Shown one piece after another: positions 1 to 6,171 of a DNA stretch of 13,690 bases. The position numbers were made by a program, and so were the translations under genes. A model generated the notes under the pieces. The model had not been told where the DNA came from. It made no database searches and saw nothing but the letters and a program-made list of their open reading frames with translations. This DNA comes from Propionibacteriales bacterium. GTDB lineage: Bacteria; Actinomycetota; Actinomycetes; Propionibacteriales; Propionibacteriaceae. The stretch is taken from contig JAKDKP010000008.1 of the NCBI GenBank assembly GCA_030453285.1, positions 1 to 13,690 of the forward strand. Reading direction: 5' to 3'. Numbering within the stretch: position 1 is the first letter of the stretch; every line of letters begins with the position of its first letter.

Positions 1-163
1 GGATCGTCATGTGCAGCGAGCCCGCGATCCTGGCCCCCTTCAGCGGCTGCGCCTGCCCGTACTCCGCGCGCATGGCCATCAGGCCGGGCATCTCGTGTTC
101 GGCCAGGGTGATCTCCTTGCGCCCGAACTCGGCGAGGGAGAGGTCAGCAACGCGAAAGTCCAT
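1..163 (-). CDS. ahcY: Adenosylhomocysteinase (S-adenosylhomocysteine hydrolase), N-terminal part, runs off the window
   Basis: Reading leftward from an ATG at 163-161, 54 codons are visible before the window edge. They give an N-terminus with the segments [29 protein letters not shown] and [14 protein letters not shown], which I recognise as the start of S-adenosylhomocysteine hydrolase. The family hydrolyses SAH to adenosine and homocysteine with bound NAD in the cytosol and so relieves product inhibition of methyltransferases. The catalytic and NAD-binding regions lie outside the window. There is no clear Shine-Dalgarno sequence before the ATG, but a promoter-like -10/-35 pair sits so close that the transcript may be leaderless. 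The gene ends the conserved housekeeping block shared with manB and the TobH gene. Identification is firm; completeness cannot be judged. Confidence 0.93.
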   Translation of the reverse strand, partial: MDFRVADLSLAEFGRKEITLAEHEMPGLMAMRAEYGQAQPLKGARIAGSLHMTI

Positions 164-170
164 GCCGCAC

Positions 171-199
171 AGGCTAGTGCCCTGCCTCGTTCGGTCGAA
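171..199 (-). promoter_or_regulatory. Possible leaderless promoter of ahcY
   Basis: On the minus strand a TAGCCT -10-like hexamer (176-171) lies 17 bp from a TTCGAC -35-like hexamer (199-194). Only 7 bp separate the -10 from the ahcY ATG, so transcription would start at or next to the start codon. Leaderless mRNAs are common in actinobacteria, and the lack of a Shine-Dalgarno sequence agrees. The -35 overlaps a short inverted repeat, GTTCG-gt-CGAAC (189-200), which could be an operator. This rests on motif resemblance only. Confidence 0.35.
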
Positions 200-232
200 C
201 CACGGGCCGGATCGGCGGCATCGCCGTCGTGG
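200..232 (-). terminator. Possible hairpin terminator downstream of aroQ
   Basis: About 40 bp beyond the aroQ stop there is a nested inverted repeat. The outer arms are CCACG/CGTGG (200-204 and 228-232); the inner arms are CGGCG/CGCCG (213-217 and 222-226) around a 4-nt loop. There is no T-tract, so it would be a non-canonical terminator at best. The gap 164-272 holds no credible gene. It also carries a direct repeat, ATCAGCTCCG, at 235-244 and 253-262. Confidence 0.22.
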
Positions 233-272
233 CCATCAGCTCCGATGCGGCGATCAGCTCCGGCGGGCACGG

Positions 273-785
273 TCAGTCCGAGGAGGCCGGGTCGTCGACC
301 GGTGAGACGGGCGGTCTGAGCTGGTGCACCTGGCCCTCCGATCGTTGCCTGCGCCACGCAATCACCGCCAGGGCCAGCTCGTAACCGTCGGTCCCCAAGC
401 CGACCAGCACGCCGTTCACGTACGGGGAGACCACCGAATGGCGGCGGAACTCCTCACGGGCGTGGATGTTGGACAGGTGCACCTCGTACACATCGGCCGT
501 GCATTGGGCCACGGCGTCGGCAATCGCGATGTTGTAGTGGCTCCACGCGGCCGGGTTGATGATCACCGGCAGCTCCTGGTCGGCGGCCTCGTGCAGCCAA
601 CTGATCATGTACGCCTCGGAGTCGGTCTGGCGTACGTCGACGCTGAGGCCGAGCTCTTCTCCCCGCCGGACCAGGCTCTCGGCGATGTCGTCATGGGTAC
701 GGCGTCCGTACACCTCGGGCTGGCGTCGGCCCAGACGGCCAAGATTGGGTCCGTTGAGGACCAGGACCGGCTGCGGGTCGACCAT
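273..785 (-). CDS. aroQ: Type II 3-dehydroquinate dehydratase
   Basis: The 170-residue product is a type II dehydroquinase, which converts 3-dehydroquinate to 3-dehydroshikimate in the shikimate pathway and normally forms a cytosolic dodecamer. Visible motifs are VLNGPNLGRLGRRQPEVYG at 8-27, IINPAAWSHYNIAIADA at 75-91 and EVHLSNIHAREEFRRHS at 101-117. Compared from memory with the M. tuberculosis enzyme, every active-site residue is kept with an offset of two: R21, Y26, N77, H83, D90, E101, H103, R110 and R114. The SEA sequence at 56-58 is also mycobacterial. A C-terminal tail of about 25 residues exceeds the usual 145-150. I chose the ATG at 785 because it starts just before the conserved first strand. 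An in-frame ATG at 845 would add 20 arginine-rich residues. Neither has a good ribosome binding site. No other aro genes are nearby. Confidence 0.92.
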   Translation of the reverse strand: MVDPQPVLVLNGPNLGRLGRRQPEVYGRRTHDDIAESLVRRGEELGLSVDVRQTDSEAYMISWLHEAADQELPVIINPAAWSHYNIAIADAVAQCTADVYEVHLSNIHAREEFRRHSVVSPYVNGVLVGLGTDGYELALAVIAWRRQRSEGQVHQLRPPVSPVDDPASSD

Positions 786-790
786 GATCA

Positions 791-805
791 GTGACCGCCA
801 GTCAC
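791..805 (-). repeat. Inverted repeat just upstream of the aroQ start
   Basis: Perfect 5-bp arms GTGAC (791-795) and GTCAC (801-805) with a 5-nt spacer lie 5 bp upstream of the chosen aroQ ATG, where a Shine-Dalgarno sequence would be expected. It may be a small mRNA hairpin or a chance repeat. The 786-870 gap between aroQ and the TobH gene shows no clear promoter. Confidence 0.3.
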
Positions 806-870
806 GGCGACGCGGTTGTTCTCTTCGGTGTCCACAGTTGATCATCCTGCCAGAAGAATTGCCTGGAACC

Positions 871-1902
871 TCAGGTCCGGTTGCCGAGGCGGCCGAGACC
901 GATGGCCAGGTAGTGACATCCGTACAGGCCCTGTTGCAGCAGGGCAGCGTAGCGGTCGATGTCGGCGCCTTCGTCCGCCACGACCACCGTCACGCGTACG
1001 TCGTGACGTTCGGCGGCAGCCAACAGCCGCCCCCGGGCGGCTCGGATCCACGCCTCGGTGTTGCCGTCGTCGAGGATCACCAGGGCCGGACGGACCTCGG
1101 GGTCGTCGAAGGGGTCGGCAAACGGATCGCGCTCGGTGACGCCCTCGACCACCGGCAGGAGTGCGTCGGCGTCGGCCGCCAGTGCGGGCCGACCGCTGGC
1201 GGCGCGCAGCCCCTCGGCGACCCGTCGCGAGGCACGGGAGGCGAGCACCGATCCGCCCCAGACCAATGGTTGGGCCTCGCCAACCGCCAACGCCATCTCC
1301 TTGCCCGGGTTGGTCGCCAGATCGGTGTACGGGGAGCACCGCCGCGCCATGTCGTCCACCGCCTCGGCCACCTGCTCGATCGCCACCGGCGGACCCAGCT
1401 CCATCCGGTGCAGGCCGGCCAGCATCACCACCGCCGCGCTCAGGCTGTCCCCGGTCCGGGTGACGAGCCTGATCGTCGAGGAGGAGGCGGCGTGCTCGGT
1501 GAGCGGGGAACCGTCTGGGCAGGCGATGATCACTTGGGCGCCGCGTCGGACGGCCTCCCGGGCTGTTGCCACCAACGCCGGTTCGGCCGCCTCGGCGGCC
1601 AGGATGACAACCAGGTCGAGTGGACCCACCCAGCCCGGCAGCCCGGCCACCGGCCAGGCGACGAACGGCACCGGGCAGACCGGTTCCAACAGGGCCCGTA
1701 CCAGCCGTGCCTCGCCGCCGACGGCAATCACCGCCCGCGGCCGGTCATCGGTGCCTAGGGCGGCCAGGCCGGACTCGGCGGCGGCGGCCTCGATCCGCAG
1801 CCGGGAGCCGGCCTCGGCCAAGTGACGCAGAACAGGATCTGCCGCCGCCAGAACGCGCTCATCCTCCAGCAGGGCATCGTCGAAGACCGTCATGCAGGCC
1901 AT
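871..1902 (-). CDS. TobH-family SIS-domain protein (PGI/PMI-like)
   Basis: The 343-residue protein resembles the actinobacterial TobH family, related to bifunctional phosphoglucose/phosphomannose isomerases. An N-terminal SIS-like half contains AVIAVGGEARLVRALLE near 58-75. A C-terminal half of the bact-PGI_C type carries NPGKEMALAVGEAQPLVWGGS near 197-217. The Asn-His-Asn-Glu segment and nearby residues used by true PGI/PMI enzymes are not seen, so isomerase activity is doubtful. The family usually sits beside manB, which suggests a role in mannose or nucleotide-sugar metabolism. The start may be the ATG at 1902 or at 1893 (MTVFDD); neither has a strong ribosome binding site. Only 39 bp separate it from the binding-protein gene upstream, so it may be read as the tail of the iron operon. 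Family assignment is good; function is unknown. Confidence 0.82.
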   Translation of the reverse strand: MACMTVFDDALLEDERVLAAADPVLRHLAEAGSRLRIEAAAAESGLAALGTDDRPRAVIAVGGEARLVRALLEPVCPVPFVAWPVAGLPGWVGPLDLVVILAAEAAEPALVATAREAVRRGAQVIIACPDGSPLTEHAASSSTIRLVTRTGDSLSAAVVMLAGLHRMELGPPVAIEQVAEAVDDMARRCSPYTDLATNPGKEMALAVGEAQPLVWGGSVLASRASRRVAEGLRAASGRPALAADADALLPVVEGVTERDPFADPFDDPEVRPALVILDDGNTEAWIRAARGRLLAAAERHDVRVTVVVADEGADIDRYAALLQQGLYGCHYLAIGLGRLGNRT

Positions 1903-1941
1903 TCTGCCGCGCTCGACGCAGAACCAAGCGCCAGCATCGGG

Positions 1942-2943
1942 TCAGGCCTTCGCCGCCAACTGGGTCAGCCGCTCATCCAGTACGCCGATCACGACCTCGG
2001 CCAGGGTCCAGGAGCGGTCGCCGCCGGACGGGATCTGGATCAGACGATCATTCTTGACTGCCGGGATCGACTGACCGAGCTTGCCCTCAAGGAATGCCTT
2101 GACATCGGGCAGCGGTGCCAATTCACCGGTGTTGTTGCCGCCCACCACGATCAGGTCGGCCTCAGACAGCAGACCGACGGCCTGCTCGGCGGCGTAGGTG
2201 CCGCCCAGTTTCCCGCCCTGGATGCACTCCATCCCGATCATGGCCCCGACCGTGCTGTCCCACTCACCCGCGTACTGGATCGCGATGGTGCCGTCCTGTT
2301 CCCACGAGTTGACCGCCAGAGCCTTCTTGCCCTTGAGGAAGGCGGCATGGCGCTTCCCGACCTCGGTGGCCTGCTGCTGGACCCGTGCCATCAAGGCCTC
2401 CGCCGCTGCGCGTTGGTTGATCACGTCGGCAAGATCAGCGAACTGGACGAGACGATCGTCGGGCTTCTTGGGTGGCACGGCTCCCACCGGGGCGATCTCA
2501 GCGAGGCGTTCGAGGTTGCCCGAACCGTCGGTCAGTCCGGGTGCCGGCATGCAGACCACGATCACATCGGGTGCCATCGCGGCAATCCCTTCGTAGTCGA
2601 TTTCGCGTGGGGTGCCGATCTTGGGGATCGCTGCGTACTTCGCCGCCAGTTCCTTGGTGGTCATGCCCTGGTAGAAGGGGTCCTCGGTGAGCCCGACGGC
2701 GTTCACGTCAGGCAGCTCCAGCAGATGGGTGGCGGCCACCAGCACGATGCTCGCCGGTGCACTCGGCACGTCGACAGGCCCCTGGAAGCTCTGCACGGTA
2801 CGCATGCCGGCGTCTCCGGCGGCCTTGTCCTGGCCTCCTGATGGGCCACCGCATCCGGCGACGACCAAGGTGGCGAAGAGACCGCCACCCAGCGCGAGGG
2901 CACCGCGGCGACCGAGACGTGTGGCGGGAAGGTTGTTGATCAT
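1942..2943 (-). CDS. Ferric-siderophore ABC transporter, substrate-binding lipoprotein
   Basis: The 333-residue protein is a class III (FecB/FepB/BtuF-like, PF01497-type) binding protein that would capture a ferric siderophore outside the membrane and deliver it to the FecCD permeases. The N-terminus has an LGRRGALALG twin-arginine-like stretch (R12, R13), a hydrophobic segment and a lipobox VAGC with C31 as the lipidation site, so it may be a Tat-exported lipoprotein. The family hallmark GTPREIDYEGIAAMAPDVIVV lies near 111-131. The start at 2943 is set by AGGAG six bases upstream; an in-frame ATG at 2976 lacks such a site and falls in a palindrome. It is the last transport gene, 155 bp after the ATPase gene, unlike the overlaps among the others, so it may have separate control. 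Haem or cobalamin as ligand is possible, but the SIP partner favours siderophore. Confidence 0.9.
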   Translation of the reverse strand: MINNLPATRLGRRGALALGGGLFATLVVAGCGGPSGGQDKAAGDAGMRTVQSFQGPVDVPSAPASIVLVAATHLLELPDVNAVGLTEDPFYQGMTTKELAAKYAAIPKIGTPREIDYEGIAAMAPDVIVVCMPAPGLTDGSGNLERLAEIAPVGAVPPKKPDDRLVQFADLADVINQRAAAEALMARVQQQATEVGKRHAAFLKGKKALAVNSWEQDGTIAIQYAGEWDSTVGAMIGMECIQGGKLGGTYAAEQAVGLLSEADLIVVGGNNTGELAPLPDVKAFLEGKLGQSIPAVKNDRLIQIPSGGDRSWTLAEVVIGVLDERLTQLAAKA

Positions 2944-3098
2944 GAGTTCTCCTGGTGAGGGTGAGTGTGTCGGCATGCCGACGGCGGCGTCGGCGCGGAC
3001 GCGACAATGTGGGTGTTCGGGACCGTGGGATGTTCGGGGCCCGAGGCGTCTTCGGCGACGTCGTGTCCGGGCCCGGGGACGAGTCGGGCGATCGTCTG
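2944..3098 (-). other. Structured intercistronic gap before the binding-protein gene
   Basis: This 155-bp gap separates the ATPase stop from the binding-protein start and holds no plausible gene. It contains a 14-bp perfect palindrome, GTCGGCATGCCGAC (2969-2982), 25 bp upstream of the ATG. It also has a GC-only inverted repeat, GGGCCCG/CGGGCCC (3037-3043 and 3068-3074), a 10-bp palindrome CCGGGCCCGG (3067-3076) and a TGTTCGGG direct repeat (3014-3021 and 3031-3038). No T-tract, iron box or convincing -10/-35 pair is visible. An mRNA processing or stability element, or a weak internal operator, would fit. Confidence 0.4.
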
Positions 3099-4025
3099 TC
3101 AGCGCAGGTGGGCAGGATTCGCGAGGGCAGAGTGATCGTCGGGTCGCGTCGGGCGCGGGCCGCGACGCGGCACCACCATCGGACCACCCTCGACCGGGTC
3201 TTCAATCACGACCGCGTCGAGACCGAACACGTCGGAGACCAGGTCGGCGGTGATGATCTGTTCGGGGCGCCCCTCGGCGACGATCTCACCCTCACGCATG
3301 GCGATCACGTGGGTGCCGTACCGGCAGGCCTGGTTGAGATCGTGCAGTACTGCCACGATCGTGCGCCCCTGGTGGTTGAGGTGGCCGAACAACTCCAGCA
3401 ACTCCACCTGGTGGGCCACGTCGAGAAAACTGGTCGGTTCGTCGAGCAGGAGCAGCTCGGTCTGCTGGGCCAGGGCCATCGCCACCCAGACCCGCTGCCG
3501 CTGACCACCGGACAACTCATCGACCAGCCGGTCGGCCAGGTCGACGGTGTTGGTGGCCGCCAGCGCATCGGTGACCGCCTGCTCGTCGGTCGATGTCCAC
3601 TGCCGAAAGAGTCCCTGATGCGGGTTGCGGCCGCGCGCGACGAGGTCGGCCACCGAGATGCCTTCGGGGGCAATGGACGACTGGGGCAGCAGACCGAGCC
3701 GTTTGGCGACGTCCTTGCTGCGCAGCCTTGCGATGTCTCGACCGTCCAGCAGCACCTGCCCGTTCCTGGGCTGCAGCAGGCGGCTCAGGGCGCGCAGCAG
3801 GGTGGACTTGCCGCAGGCGTTCGGACCGACGATGACGGTGAACTCCCCTGCCGGGATCTCCACGTCCAGCCCGACCGAGATGACCCGTCGGTCGTACCCG
3901 ATCGTCAGATCACGACCGACCAAGGGGGCACCGGTCGGCGCTTCGGGCTCGCTGGGTTTCGTCGTGTCGTACGCCGCAGTCGTCGGCGGAGCCGGAGCAG
4001 CGGTGTCGGTGGTGGATGTGGTCAT
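3099..4025 (-). CDS. Ferric-siderophore ABC transporter, ATP-binding protein (FecE/FhuC type)
   Basis: This 308-residue ATPase would power siderophore import from the cytosolic face of the permease pair. All motifs are intact: Walker A GPNACGKST (67-75), Q-loop Q115, signature LSGGQ (171-175), Walker B LLLLDE (191-196) and H-loop H228. The sequence around them (LLPQSS, DEPTSFLDVAHQVE, VLHDLNQA) is that of the FecE/FhuC/BtuD group. An N-terminal extension of about 34 residues, rich in Thr, Ala and Pro, and a Pro/Arg-rich tail of about 30 residues are longer than usual and look disordered. The start at 4025 overlaps the upstream permease stop as ATGA, which points to translational coupling. Open frame continues upstream to 4850, but that part is only the shadow of the permease gene. 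Confidence 0.95.
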   Translation of the reverse strand: MTTSTTDTAAPAPPTTAAYDTTKPSEPEAPTGAPLVGRDLTIGYDRRVISVGLDVEIPAGEFTVIVGPNACGKSTLLRALSRLLQPRNGQVLLDGRDIARLRSKDVAKRLGLLPQSSIAPEGISVADLVARGRNPHQGLFRQWTSTDEQAVTDALAATNTVDLADRLVDELSGGQRQRVWVAMALAQQTELLLLDEPTSFLDVAHQVELLELFGHLNHQGRTIVAVLHDLNQACRYGTHVIAMREGEIVAEGRPEQIITADLVSDVFGLDAVVIEDPVEGGPMVVPRRGPRPTRPDDHSALANPAHLR

Positions 4026-5101
4026 GCGAGTTGCCTCCTCGCCTCGTGGATGAGCAGCCAGACCAGATACAGGCCGCCGATGCTGACGGTGACCACCCCG
4101 ACGGGGACCTGGCGTTCGCCGAATGCGTGTTGCGCGACCAGATCGGCCACCGACAGCAGCAGCCCGCCGACCACCGCCGAGCCGAGCAGTGTCGTACCCG
4201 CTGCGCCGGTCACCCGGCGTGCGATCTGTGGCGCCGCGAGCGCCACGAAGGCGATCGGTCCGGCCGCAGCCGTGGCAACGGCCACCAGTGCGACACCGAT
4301 CACGATCATCAGCAACCGACTGCGCTCGGTGTCGGTGCCCAGAGCGCGGGCCAGATCGTCGCCCATCTCCATCTGTCGCAGGGATCGCGCCTGGGTCCAC
4401 AACGCGACCGACGCGAGTGCGATCATGATCAACGCCGGAGTCACCTTCGTCCAGCTCAGGCCGTTCAGGGAGCCGACGCCCCAGGAGGCCGCCGCCAAGG
4501 CGATGTCCAGGTCGGCACGCATGATCAACCAGGTGTTGATCGAACTGATCACCGCGGTGACCCCGATGCCGACGATGATCAACCGGAAGCCCTGCACGCC
4601 TCGATTCCAGGCCAGCAGGTAGATCACCAGCGCGGTCACCAGGCCACCGATGATGGCTCCGGCAGAGACGCTCAGCACACCGTCGCCGAGCACGATGATG
4701 GTGATGATGCCGCCGGCATGCGCGCCGGTGGAGAAGCCGATGATGTCGGGGCTGCCGAGAGGGTTGCGCGTCAGGGACTGGAAGATCGCCCCGGAGAGTC
4801 CGAGCGCGGCACCAAGCACAAGCCCGGCCACCACCCGCGGCGCTCGCCACTGGGTGACGACGGTCCGTTCGATCCGAGTGCCGTCGCCGAGGAACACCGC
4901 CACCAGACGGTCCAACGGAATGGCCAGGGAGCCGAGCACCAGACCGAGGACGGCGGCCACCAATGCCAGCAGGGCGAGGAGGCCGATCACGGTGAGCACT
5001 CGTACGTCGATGCGGGCGTGGAACGGCGCAGGCAGAGTGAGCATCCGGTGTCGCGTGCGAGGCGAGCTGTCGCCGCGGTCGGTGACGGGAGCACTGATCA
5101 T
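4022..5101 (-). CDS. Ferric-siderophore ABC transporter permease (FecCD family), second subunit
   Basis: The 359-residue protein is an integral membrane permease of the FecCD/BtuC family, with many hydrophobic helices after a polar N-terminus of about 33 residues. The family motif GAIFQSLTRNPLGSPDIIGF, which contacts the ATPase, lies roughly at residues 105-125, and the downstream GDDLARALGTD segment is also characteristic. It would pair with the permease encoded just upstream to form the channel. The start at 5101 overlaps the stop of the first permease in an ATGA, and its own stop overlaps the ATPase start in the same way, so it is the middle of a coupled operon. Open frame to 5473 upstream is a shadow of the other permease. 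The substrate is inferred from neighbours, not from this sequence. Confidence 0.93.
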   Translation of the reverse strand: MISAPVTDRGDSSPRTRHRMLTLPAPFHARIDVRVLTVIGLLALLALVAAVLGLVLGSLAIPLDRLVAVFLGDGTRIERTVVTQWRAPRVVAGLVLGAALGLSGAIFQSLTRNPLGSPDIIGFSTGAHAGGIITIIVLGDGVLSVSAGAIIGGLVTALVIYLLAWNRGVQGFRLIIVGIGVTAVISSINTWLIMRADLDIALAAASWGVGSLNGLSWTKVTPALIMIALASVALWTQARSLRQMEMGDDLARALGTDTERSRLLMIVIGVALVAVATAAAGPIAFVALAAPQIARRVTGAAGTTLLGSAVVGGLLLSVADLVAQHAFGERQVPVGVVTVSIGGLYLVWLLIHEARRQLA

Positions 5102-6171
5102 GGTGCGCTCGCCGCCTTCTTGCGCCGGACGAGGAAGATCAACACCGGCGCGCCGAGGAAGGCGGTGACGATGCCCACCGGCATTTCTCCGGGCCACACC
5201 AGGAAGCGACCGAGGATGTCGGACAGCAGCACGAGGATGGCGCCGACGAAGATCGCGTACGCGCAGATCCAGCGTTGATCTGGACCGACGAACCACCGCA
5301 CCACGTGGGGCACCATCAGGCCGACGAAGCCGATCGGTCCGGCGATCGCGGTGGCCGAGCCGGCCAGCAGGGTGACCGCGATGACGACCACCACCCGGGT
5401 GCGACCCACGTGGGTGCCGAGCGAGGCAGCCAGATCGTCGCCGAGCATGATCGAGTTCAAGGCCCGCGAACACAGCAGTGCCAGCACCAGACCGACAGCC
5501 AGCAACGGAAGCACCGGCCCCATCGTCGCCAGGTCACGCCCGGCGACCGAGCCTGCGTTCCAGGAGCGCATCGCGTCGAACGTGGTCGGCTCCAGCAGCA
5601 TGAGTCCGGTGGTGAAGCCGGCCAGGGCCGCCCCCAGCGCGACGCCCGCCAGGGTCATCCGGATGGGACCGGTGGTGCCGCGCCCAGCCGAGCCGATCAG
5701 GTACACCGCCACCGTCGCCACCAACGCACCGCCGAGGGCAAACCACACGTACTGGCCGACGGTGGTCAAACCGAAGAAGCCGATGCCGATCACCACGGCG
5801 AAGGCGGCCCCGGCGTTCACGCCGAGGATTCCCGGGTCGGCCAGCGGATTGCGGGTCAGCGCCTGGATCATGCAACCGGCGACCGCCAGGCCGGTACCGA
5901 CAATCATGGCCAGGACCGTACGAGGCACCCGCAGCTCGGTGATGATCAACTGGTTCTCCGAGCCGTTGAAGGCGGTCAACGCCTGCCAGGCCGTCTCCAG
6001 TGGCATCAGCTTCGACCCCACCGCCAGCGAGACGATGGCGCACAACAGCATGACGGCCGCAGCCACCAGCAGACCCAGGAAACGCTGATGGTTCCGCGTG
6101 ACCAGCCCACTGCGAATCGCCCGGGGCTGCTCGGCGCTGGTGGTCACCGGCCGGTCGAGCACCGCCGTCAT
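5098..6171 (-). CDS. Ferric-siderophore ABC transporter permease (FecCD family), first subunit
   Basis: The 357-residue FecCD/BtuC-type permease has about nine or ten hydrophobic segments after a polar N-terminal stretch of about 30 residues. The hallmark GCMIQALTRNPLADPGILGV lies near residues 98-118, and GDDLAASLGTHVGRTR with a following GPIGFVGLMVPHVVR segment matches the coupling-helix region of the family. It is expected to form the heterodimeric channel with the next gene product and to take ferric siderophore from the lipoprotein. The start (6171) overlaps the SIP-fusion stop as ATGA, so its translation is probably coupled to that reductase. This direct coupling of a cytosolic reductase and a permease suggests that import and iron release are co-expressed in fixed ratio. 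Confidence 0.94.
   Translation of the reverse strand: MTAVLDRPVTTSAEQPRAIRSGLVTRNHQRFLGLLVAAAVMLLCAIVSLAVGSKLMPLETAWQALTAFNGSENQLIITELRVPRTVLAMIVGTGLAVAGCMIQALTRNPLADPGILGVNAGAAFAVVIGIGFFGLTTVGQYVWFALGGALVATVAVYLIGSAGRGTTGPIRMTLAGVALGAALAGFTTGLMLLEPTTFDAMRSWNAGSVAGRDLATMGPVLPLLAVGLVLALLCSRALNSIMLGDDLAASLGTHVGRTRVVVVIAVTLLAGSATAIAGPIGFVGLMVPHVVRWFVGPDQRWICAYAIFVGAILVLLSDILGRFLVWPGEMPVGIVTAFLGAPVLIFLVRRKKAASAP

Noticed and set aside
1903..1941. Target-site duplication or attachment site at the island borders
   Set aside because: The borders share only GGTCAG, which is explained by the TGA stop codons; no longer repeat was found.
2955..4622. Long plus-strand open frame of 555 codons opposite the ATPase and permease genes
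   Set aside because: It is antisense to genes with clear family motifs, its composition is Arg/Gly/Asp-rich with no recognisable motif, and such frames are expected opposite high-GC genes.
4026..4850. Upstream extension of the ATPase frame
   Set aside because: It only mirrors the second permease in another frame; the ATGA overlap at 4022-4025 sets the real start.
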